From NCBI GenBank assembly GCA_021323535.1, contig JAJONO010000011.1:62001-126000 (forward strand): a DNA stretch of 64,000 nt, given 5' to 3'. This DNA is from Bacteroidota bacterium. Its GTDB lineage: Bacteria; Bacteroidota; Bacteroidia; B-17B0; Aurantibacillaceae. Under the pieces are notes generated by a model, which made no database searches, had not been told where the DNA came from, and worked only from the letters and a program-made list of their open reading frames with translations. A program made the position numbers and the translations under genes. This document shows positions 53,204-59,558 of the stretch, piece after piece (positions within the stretch are counted from its first letter, which is position 1; every line of letters begins with the position of its first letter).

Positions 53204-53929
53204 ATGCGCTTATCTCTCTTATATAAATCACTTCTACTTGTCTTGATGGCACCTTTAACAGGGCTCTCACAAAAATTTGTAGAACCCGGCAAACAGGATC
53301 AATTCAATATTACAGTTAATCATGACGATTACACTGTTAAAACACAGATCTTAAGCCATAACAAAGACATTAAAGTGAATAACGACCGCATTTACATGTG
53401 GTACACATCACAAAAAATCATGGAAACAAAAGGTGGATTTGAAGGAAAACTCATTCACGGAAAATACAATGCCTTTTATTTAAATAACCAATTAAAGGAA
53501 CAGGGGGCGATAAAATACGGACTTAAAAATAAAGAGTGGAAATACTGGTACTCAGATGGAAAATTAAAGGAAGTCATTACCTGGAAAAATGGCGTTAAAA
53601 ATGGTTCATATGCTCTTTATAATGATTACGGCCAGATAATGGCAAAAGGCAATTTTTGCAATGATAAACTGGATGGAAAATTTACTACTTATGGGCCGGC
53701 AGGAAACGTTACGGAGACAAAAAAATATAAAGATGGAGTTGAAGTACCTATGAAAGTCAAAAGTCAGAAGTCAAAAGCTAAAAGTTCAAGCGGAAAAACT
53801 CAGAAAGAAGTAATTGAAGGCGGAGAAAACAAGAAAAAAGAATCATTCTTCAAACGCATTTTCAGAAAAAAAGACAAAGCTGCCCGGGAGAAATCCAAAA
53901 AAACAGAAAAGAAATCTGTAACCGCGTAA
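53204..53929 (+). CDS. Secreted MORN-repeat protein with basic tail, first gene of a pilus-like operon
   Basis: 241 residues. Signal peptide 1-22 (ending GLSQ). MORN units from about 90: YYLNNQ-like KYNAFYLNNQLKEQGAIKYG, WYSDGKLKEVITWKNGVKNG, LYNDYGQIMAKGNF and TTYGPAGNVTETKKYKDG. The last 60 residues are almost pure Lys/Arg/Ser (KVKSQKSKAKSSSGKTQ, KRIFRKKDKAAREKSKKTEKK). The start of this tail is encoded by a 17-bp AAGTCAGAAGTCAAAAG word that also occurs in the GspF gene. It may bind nucleic acid or peptidoglycan-linked acids; unknown. It is 10 nt upstream of the GspK-like gene. Confidence 0.82.
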   Translation: MRLSLLYKSLLLVLMAPLTGLSQKFVEPGKQDQFNITVNHDDYTVKTQILSHNKDIKVNNDRIYMWYTSQKIMETKGGFEGKLIHGKYNAFYLNNQLKEQGAIKYGLKNKEWKYWYSDGKLKEVITWKNGVKNGSYALYNDYGQIMAKGNFCNDKLDGKFTTYGPAGNVTETKKYKDGVEVPMKVKSQKSKAKSSSGKTQKEVIEGGENKKKESFFKRIFRKKDKAAREKSKKTEKKSVTA

Positions 53930-53939
53930 TTCTCCGGCA

Positions 53940-55217
53940 ATGGGCACACGGAGGGCAATACAACATCTTCTTCAAAAAAAAGTTCAGGGCGGAGCTCTCT
54001 ACATTGCTATTATCATTAGCATTATTATCGGAATTATTCTCACCATGTTCATACTGGTAGGAAAATATAATCAGAGAAATGTTACCGTTTTTTCACAAAG
54101 TTCGCAATTAAATTACAATCTCACCAGCGCCTTTGAAATTGCAAAATCAGATTATTTCACTGCAGAAAGAAACAACCGTTGGTTTAAGAATATCAGTAAC
54201 GATGATTCGTTACGAATAAAAAAACTAAACTGGGGCGCATATCTCCTGATAACCGCAGAAACAAAAAACAGGCACCAGAAAATTTCGCAAAGTGGGTTAT
54301 TCGGCACCTGGCTCAATTCAGATACTGCTCTTTACGTTGCCGACAATTCACGTCCGGTTGGCCTGAGTGGAAAAATAGTTTTTAAAGGAAATTGTTATCT
54401 CCCAAAAGGAGGAATAAAACCGGCGTATATTGAGGGGCAATCCTACATCAGTTCTCCTGGTACCAACGCATTTATCAAAAATTCCTCAGCAGAAATTCCA
54501 ATTCTTGAAAAGAGTTTCAGGGACGCGATTACCGAACAGCAAAAAAACTTCAATCCGTATACCGACAGTGTTATTCCATTATCTATTCAAAAAATAAATC
54601 ACCCCTTCCATAAAAAAACAATTGTTCTTGATCAGGGCAGTCAGAAATTAAGCAACCTTGAGTTATCCGGAAACATAAAGATTTTAGGAAAAATCATTAC
54701 GATTGATAATTCCTGTAAGCTTGAGAACATCCTACTTGTGTGTGAGAAAGTTATTTTTAAAGAAGGTTTTAAAGGATCGGTTCATGTAATTGCTTCCGAC
54801 AGTATCATTGTGGAAAAGAAATGTGAGTTAATGTATCCAAGTTCATTTGTCATATCAGCGAAAGAAAATGAGGCTCCCATAACAAGAACCATTATTTTTA
54901 ATGAAGACAGTAAATTTTCGGGGGGAATTATTGCCTTTAAAAATTCACAGCAATTAAATACCGGGAAAGTATTTGTGAAACTTCACGCTAAAAGTGAGAT
55001 CAACGGATCGGTTTATTCAGAAGATTACGTTCACGTAGAAGGACTAATAAACGGCAATATCATCAGTCATAACCTGCTTCTTAAAACACCATCAGCGGTA
55101 TACGAAAATCATATTCTTGCCTGCGAAATTGATCCGAAAAAATACGCACATATCTTAGTGGTTCCTATTCTTAATACTAAAAAAAACAAACTGGTTTGCT
55201 GTAAGAACCTTCAATGA
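53940..55217 (+). CDS. GspK/PilX-like minor-pilin protein with bactofilin-like domain
   Basis: 425 residues. N-terminus KKVQGGALYIAIIISIIIG resembles the class III signal of GspK/PilX: a basic stretch, Gly18, cleavage before Ala19, then a hydrophobic helix without Glu at position 5. The C-terminal third has a regular beta-pattern (ENILLVCEKVIFKEGFKGSV, SEINGSVYSEDYVHVEGLINGNI) like polymer-forming bactofilin domains. A GspK-like protein begins pseudopilus tips; a bactofilin-like fusion is unusual. It ends with ATGA overlap into the next prepilin gene. This call is by signal shape and context, not overall similarity. Confidence 0.6.
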   Translation: MGTRRAIQHLLQKKVQGGALYIAIIISIIIGIILTMFILVGKYNQRNVTVFSQSSQLNYNLTSAFEIAKSDYFTAERNNRWFKNISNDDSLRIKKLNWGAYLLITAETKNRHQKISQSGLFGTWLNSDTALYVADNSRPVGLSGKIVFKGNCYLPKGGIKPAYIEGQSYISSPGTNAFIKNSSAEIPILEKSFRDAITEQQKNFNPYTDSVIPLSIQKINHPFHKKTIVLDQGSQKLSNLELSGNIKILGKIITIDNSCKLENILLVCEKVIFKEGFKGSVHVIASDSIIVEKKCELMYPSSFVISAKENEAPITRTIIFNEDSKFSGGIIAFKNSQQLNTGKVFVKLHAKSEINGSVYSEDYVHVEGLINGNIISHNLLLKTPSAVYENHILACEIDPKKYAHILVVPILNTKKNKLVCCKNLQ

Positions 55218-55570
55218 AAAAGATCACGAAGCATAAACTAAAAGGAAACACCATCATTGAAATTCTCATTGCATTGGCCATTATTAGTTTTTGCGCAAGT
55301 CTTGCAATGGTAATTTATCTGAACATTCAGAAAAGCAGCCTCCCGTTCTTTAAAATAAAAGCTGTTGAACTGGCTGAATATTACATGAAAGACACATTCA
55401 ACAAAAAAATTTTTTCGGAAGAAAATTTTAAGAACGAGGAATTTTCGGTTAAGAAAACAGTGTCTTCACATCCCGAATTCCCGGATTGTTATCTTATAAG
55501 AATTATTGTATTTGATGTAACAAAAAAGAAGGTTCACGAACTGGAAAGCGTGGTTTTGAGAGACAAATAA
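55214..55570 (+). CDS. Prepilin, GspI/PilV-like
   Basis: 118 residues. Class III signal KHKLKG|NTIIEILIALAII: cleavage after Gly11, Asn at +1 (Phe is usual), Glu16 at +5, then the hydrophobic helix. The C-terminal part is a small beta domain (FSVKKTVSSHPEFPDCYLIRIIVFDV). The size fits a minor pseudopilin of the GspI/PilV kind. Overlaps the gene before by 4 nt and is directly followed by the next prepilin. Confidence 0.8.
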   Translation: MKKITKHKLKGNTIIEILIALAIISFCASLAMVIYLNIQKSSLPFFKIKAVELAEYYMKDTFNKKIFSEENFKNEEFSVKKTVSSHPEFPDCYLIRIIVFDVTKKKVHELESVVLRDK

Positions 55571-56089
55571 TTGAGAAAAAAACAAAAATATAAACTTAAA
55601 GGATTTACTATTACGGAAGTATTGGTGACATTGGTATTGACTTCCATTGCCATAACCCTCTCTTACTCTACCTTGACTTACATTCAAAAACTATTTTATA
55701 ATTACAAGGATCAGAACCGGTTCATTAACGAGTATACAACGCTGAAAAAAAGATTTGATTTTGAATCGTTGAACGCGAAACTGATCATTGAAGAAGGTGA
55801 AAATAAATTTGTAATAAAGCGAGACAGCGGTGATGTAAGCGTGGAAATAAACGAAAAGATCATTCTGCTAAAAAAAGGAGAACATTGTGACACCTTTCAC
55901 ATTGAAGCGAAAAACATTAAGAAAGAATATGAGATCATGAAGAACCCGGTTTGGACCGGCAGGTTGATAAATCAATTAATGTTTGAAACTGAATTTACGA
56001 AACAGAAATTTAATTTTTACTTTTATAAAAACTACGATGCTTCGGTGAAGCTCGCATTAGATAAAACAGAAGACAGTGGCAGGAATTGA
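55571..56089 (+). CDS. Prepilin, GspJ/PilW-like
   Basis: 172 residues starting at TTG immediately after the preceding stop. Class III signal KYKLKG|FTITEVLVTLVLTS: cleavage after Gly11, Phe at +1, Glu16 at +5. The C-terminal domain is beta-rich (KFVIKRDSGDVSVEINEKIILL). Position in the operon and size suggest a GspJ/PilW-type minor pseudopilin. Overlaps the GspF gene by 14 nt. Confidence 0.82.
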   Translation: MRKKQKYKLKGFTITEVLVTLVLTSIAITLSYSTLTYIQKLFYNYKDQNRFINEYTTLKKRFDFESLNAKLIIEEGENKFVIKRDSGDVSVEINEKIILLKKGEHCDTFHIEAKNIKKEYEIMKNPVWTGRLINQLMFETEFTKQKFNFYFYKNYDASVKLALDKTEDSGRN

Positions 56090-57242
56090 TCTTTCGAAAT
56101 ACGGAGCAAAGTCAAAAGAAACAAGTCAGAAGTCAAAAGAAAAGACCGCTGATCCAAAAAATCTTTCTGACATTCTGAATACGGAAATCAGTTTCCTGGA
56201 GAAGAAATTTGGTCCTAAGGAAAAAGAGGGTTTCTACTCGGAGTTAGGACTTTTATTATCGACTGGCGTCGACATTAAAACCGCTTTTGAGATAATAGAA
56301 GAAGATATTCCGAACAAAAAACATAAGGTATTACTGGAACAGATAAAGAATGATATCATCAGCGGAAAACGTATTTACGAAGCGGTAGGATCGCATGAAA
56401 AGATTTTCAGTAAATATGAGATCCAGAGCATTATGATTGGAGAGGAAACAGGAAAATTACCTGAAGTTCTGAAAGAGCTTGGCTCATTTTACGAATCGAG
56501 CATTAAATTAAAAAGGCAGATCATTGGCGTGCTCACCTACCCTATTGTAGTAATAAGTATGGCCATTTTGATTGTGTATTTCATGTTATCGTTCGTAGTG
56601 CCCATCTTCAGTGACATCTTTACACAAACGGGGGGAGAATTGCCTGAGATCACGCAATTTCTTATCAGGATGAGCAATAAGAGCGGCGTTATTTTTTACA
56701 CTTTGTTTGGGATTATATTTGCATTGATTATCGTTCATAAAACCCAGAAAACAAAGGCGTGGTACAGGAGATTTACTTCGTCTTTATTTTTGAAGATTCC
56801 TGTTTTTAATAAACTGATACAAAAAATTTATCTCGCCCGTTTTTGCCAGAGCATGAAATTATTATCGGGTGCAAAAGTAATGATCAACGAGGCCTTGGAT
56901 CTTGTAAAAAACATGATAGAATATTACCCGATGGAACACGCCCTTGAGGCGGTAAAACACGAAGTGATAAACGAAGGAAAATTGCTTAATGAAAGTCTCG
57001 CCAAACACAAGATCTTTCCAAAAAAACTAGTAGCGTTAATTAAATTAAGTGAGGAAGTCAATGCCCCGGAGATTATTTTCGAGAAGTTGTATAAACAATA
57101 TTCGGCCGAAATTGAGCATCAGCAGGCTGTGGTAGGAAAACTTATAGAACCTATCTTTATTATTCTTCTCGGGTTATTTGTAGGATTTATTCTGGTGGCC
57201 ATGTATTTACCAATGTTTGAGATGAGCACGGGAACTTTTTGA
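56076..57242 (+). CDS. GspF/PilC-family inner-membrane platform protein
   Basis: 388 residues from GTG 56076. Two T2SSF domains: the first about 65-190 (GFYSELGLLLSTGVDIKTAF, SIMIGEETGKLPEVLKELGSFYE), the second about 265-385 (FCQSMKLLSGAKVMINEALDL, LIKLSEEVNAPEIIFEKLYKQY). Three membrane helices (about 175, 220, 370). The N-terminal tail is Lys/Ser-rich (SKETSQKSKEKTAD). GspF/PilC binds the assembly ATPase and builds the pilus. No ATPase (GspE/PilB) or secretin gene is in the window. Confidence 0.92.
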   Translation: MAGIDLSKYGAKSKETSQKSKEKTADPKNLSDILNTEISFLEKKFGPKEKEGFYSELGLLLSTGVDIKTAFEIIEEDIPNKKHKVLLEQIKNDIISGKRIYEAVGSHEKIFSKYEIQSIMIGEETGKLPEVLKELGSFYESSIKLKRQIIGVLTYPIVVISMAILIVYFMLSFVVPIFSDIFTQTGGELPEITQFLIRMSNKSGVIFYTLFGIIFALIIVHKTQKTKAWYRRFTSSLFLKIPVFNKLIQKIYLARFCQSMKLLSGAKVMINEALDLVKNMIEYYPMEHALEAVKHEVINEGKLLNESLAKHKIFPKKLVALIKLSEEVNAPEIIFEKLYKQYSAEIEHQQAVVGKLIEPIFIILLGLFVGFILVAMYLPMFEMSTGTF

Positions 57243-57300
57243 GGAATGTTGAGTGTTAAATGTTGAATGTTAAATTGTAGTTTAAGTATTCACAACAACA

Positions 57301-57558
57301 TTCGGAGTTGAATATGAATAGACAAGGAATTCCAAACCGTAAAACCCTGAAGATTGAATACAATTATTTAAACGTTTTACCATATAACCTTTGCGGTCTA
57401 CAACTCCGAAGGAACCCGTAAAACACTGAAAGGTTGGATACAACTATTTAAATATTTTACCGTATAGCCTTTGCAGTCTACAACTCCGAAGGAGTTGAAT
57501 GTGAATAGACAAGGAATTCCAAGCCCCCACAACCCTGAGAGGGGTTGAATAGATCAAA
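57301..57558. repeat. Nested direct and palindromic repeats between gspF and gspG
   Basis: Two copies of about 79 bp (57341-57413 and 57420-57494; about 80% alike) are flanked by CGGAGTTGAATATGAATAGA (57303) and AGGAGTTGAATGTGAATAGA (57491), each leading into CAAGGAATTCCAA. The right half, 57481-57558, is a copy of the bipartite element at 17061-17138. No gene is seen in 57243-57631. Confidence 0.75.
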
Positions 57559-57618
57559 TCCGGTTAACAAAAGCTCAAAAGTTGTTCATAACGCAAATTA
57601 AATCAGGCTCCTTTTAAT

Positions 57619-57626
57619 TATTTTTG
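57619..57626 (+). promoter_or_regulatory. -7 promoter box of the GspG-like gene
   Basis: TATTTTTG matches TAnnTTTG and ends 5 nt before the ATG at 57632, implying a separate, nearly leaderless transcript for the major prepilin. Confidence 0.6.
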
Positions 57627-57631
57627 AAGAA

Positions 57632-58066
57632 ATGAAATCCGGACTCATAAACTCGTTTAAAAAAGCCAGCAATTACAAAGTAAAGGGCATGACCCTGATC
57701 GAATTATTACTCGTGCTTGCTCTTATCGGGATTTTATTGTCAATGGCTGTGCCAAAGTTGATGCCCTTGATTGGCAAAACTAAATCACTGGAGGCACAAA
57801 TGCAGTTAAAGCACGTGCTGAATCTACAGAAGAATTATTTTTACATCAATTCAAAATATTCGAATAGTCTCGATGATATTGGTTTTGAGCAATCGAAGCT
57901 GGTAACTCAGGATGGTAAGGCCAATTACAAGATCGAGATCATTGAGGCCAATAACAAATCATTTGTTGCCAAGGCTGTTTCAGTTACCGATTTTGATCAG
58001 GACGGGCAGATGAATGTATGGCAGGTGAACCAGGAAGAAGAGATCAAAGAGCTCACCAAAGACTAA
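57632..58066 (+). CDS. GspG/PilA-like major prepilin
   Basis: 144 residues. A 19-residue basic leader, then KVKG|MTLIELLLVLALIGILL: cleavage after Gly19, Met at +1, Glu24 at +5. The helix leads to a globular domain with VPKLMPLIGKTKSLEAQMQLK and a C-terminal VTDFDQDGQMNVWQV, whose DxDxDG could bind calcium as in GspG. This is the best candidate major pseudopilin. It is followed by the peptidase gene after 12 nt. Confidence 0.88.
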   Translation: MKSGLINSFKKASNYKVKGMTLIELLLVLALIGILLSMAVPKLMPLIGKTKSLEAQMQLKHVLNLQKNYFYINSKYSNSLDDIGFEQSKLVTQDGKANYKIEIIEANNKSFVAKAVSVTDFDQDGQMNVWQVNQEEEIKELTKD

Positions 58067-58078
58067 TCCCTTATTTAT

Positions 58079-58546
58079 ATGTTTTGGCTGGGCTGGCTCC
58101 TATTAATTATATGCGGGGGTGCAATCGCTTACCAGGATTTTAAGAGTCGTTTAATTAGCTTGTGGCTTATTCTACTGTATTCAGGAACATGCATTACAAA
58201 TTATCTTTTATATGAGACGGTTTACCAGTTCGTTGAGAATGTGATTTTTAGTCTCTGTTATTTTCTATTGTGTTTTTTAGTATTGGTTTTATTTTACTTT
58301 ATTAAGAACAGGAAACCTGGCGGCATAATTGATCAGAAAATAGGATGGGCTGACGTTTTACTATTTTTAATTGTTGGATTTACAATTGAACCATTGTTTA
58401 TGATATGGTTTTTTACGGCGTCTTTTATTTTAAGTCTTGTTTTTCATTTAATTTTTTCAGGAAATAAAAAGAGCGTACCATTAGCCGGCTTTATCGTTAT
58501 CTTCTACTCCATCTTCCTGATCTTAAAACATTTCGATAGTTTTTAA
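58079..58546 (+). CDS. Minimal A24 prepilin peptidase
   Basis: 155 residues with five to six helices. Two aspartates fit the A24 aspartic protease pattern: AYQDFKSRLISLW (Asp20) and KIGWADVLLFLIVG (Asp92, the GxGD-type site with Ala instead of Gly). There is no N-terminal Cys-rich methyltransferase domain, so it probably cleaves but may not methylate the pilins. It sits directly behind the major prepilin. FlaK/TadV-type small peptidases are the nearest shape. Confidence 0.8.
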   Translation: MFWLGWLLLIICGGAIAYQDFKSRLISLWLILLYSGTCITNYLLYETVYQFVENVIFSLCYFLLCFLVLVLFYFIKNRKPGGIIDQKIGWADVLLFLIVGFTIEPLFMIWFFTASFILSLVFHLIFSGNKKSVPLAGFIVIFYSIFLILKHFDSF

Positions 58547-58566
58547 ATTCCGAGGAATTCTTTTCG
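58546..58566 (+). terminator. Weak terminator after the prepilin peptidase
   Basis: AATTC (58546-58550) / GAATT (58555-58559) with loop CGAG, followed by CTTTT. A short hairpin, so weak. Confidence 0.45.
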
Positions 58567-58664
58567 GATTTTCTATTGATATTTTTTACGCTGTATGGCT
58601 ACTTTAGTTTTTGGTTAGAAAATTATTAAACTAACGTCTCCCGGTTTGTATCTTTTTATGTGAT

Positions 58665-58672
58665 TATTTTTG
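58665..58672 (+). promoter_or_regulatory. -7 promoter box
   Basis: TATTTTTG matches TAnnTTTG. It may drive the surface-protein/RHS genes with a leader of about 350 nt, or a small gene in 58676-59014. Confidence 0.55.
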
Positions 58673-59014
58673 TCCGCACTAAGTTATCAACACAAAAACT
58701 CTTCTTTTCGGATATTAACACGTTATGAGCTACGTAAAAACACGGATAAAATCTCCAAAAAAAACTTAATAAGTTGTTTATTGTTCGTCGAAAATGACAA
58801 TGTCAATTTGAATGAACATAATGTTTCATTTCTTTATTTGCAGGGGTTTCGTGATAGAAACCAAATATCCAAAAAAAATTTTCATCAAAAAACAAAGCTC
58901 CTTATTTCGTCGACGAAACAAAAAAACGAAATTGTTGAAATCCCTTTTACTGTTAATAACCTGAACCAACTAAAAAGGTTCTTCTGCGTTAATATTGCAG
59001 ACTTAAAAACTTAA
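58670..59014 (+). CDS. Possible small protein, unknown function (weak)
   Basis: A clean frame of 114 residues begins at a TTG inside the -7 box, so the real start must be further in; no ATG is in frame. The later part looks protein-like (LYLQGFRDRNQISKKNFHQK, EIVEIPFTVNNLNQLKRFF), Lys/Asn-rich, with no signal peptide. No family recognised. It could instead be an untranslated leader of the gene at 59027. Confidence 0.35.
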   Translation: MSALSYQHKNSSFRILTRYELRKNTDKISKKNLISCLLFVENDNVNLNEHNVSFLYLQGFRDRNQISKKNFHQKTKLLISSTKQKNEIVEIPFTVNNLNQLKRFFCVNIADLKT

Positions 59015-59026
59015 AAGTCCCCCTTT

Positions 59027-59548
59027 ATGAATTACTCTAAACTAATCTTAGCTTTATTCCTACAACTTTTCTTTTCTCCTTTCATTTCTAAATCTCAAAC
59101 GTGCTTACCCTGTACATATACCGTAACTGGGGTAAGCAACACTTCATTTACTGTGAATACGGGTCAAACACTCTGTCTTGACAGTTTAACAAAGTTTTCA
59201 GGAACCGTAACGCTGAATGGCGGAACCGTTTGCAATAAGGGTTTTTTTAATCCAAGCGCTTTAATTTTTAATAGCGGGACTATTTACAATTACCATAACA
59301 TTTTATTAAATAATGTTTTTACGTTAAATACCAACTGTTCGTTATTTAACATTAAAAGATCTTCTTTAAAGATAACCGGGACTTTCGCTATTGCCGGAGG
59401 AAACTTTGACAATAAAGGGATCAGTAGCGTATTAAACCCCCTTTCATTTAATTCAGGAACCTTTAATAACAGTGGCATCATTAACTGCAAGGGTCTTACC
59501 GGTAATACTTCCGGGATAGTGAACACTGGCATCATAAACAAAAACTAA
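59027..59548 (+). CDS. Short secreted Asn/Gly-rich beta-solenoid-like protein
   Basis: 173 residues. Signal peptide (ending ISKSQ), then TCLPCTYTVTGVSNTS and repeats of NSGTIYNYHNILL / NSGTFNNSGIINCKG type that suggest a beta-solenoid. It resembles the first part of the next gene's product (QTCLPCTY versus QNCSGCTQ; LNGGTVCNKG versus MDGGTLCNEG) but stops before any Ig or sorting domain. Likely a truncated tandem paralogue, 10 nt upstream of the larger one. Confidence 0.75.
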   Translation: MNYSKLILALFLQLFFSPFISKSQTCLPCTYTVTGVSNTSFTVNTGQTLCLDSLTKFSGTVTLNGGTVCNKGFFNPSALIFNSGTIYNYHNILLNNVFTLNTNCSLFNIKRSSLKITGTFAIAGGNFDNKGISSVLNPLSFNSGTFNNSGIINCKGLTGNTSGIVNTGIINKN

Positions 59549-59558
59549 TCAATTAATT

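Noticed and set aside
57301-57558. CRISPR-like look of the repeated block
   Set aside because: Repeat units are about 79 bp, imperfect and nested, with no 20-40-base spacers and no cas genes.
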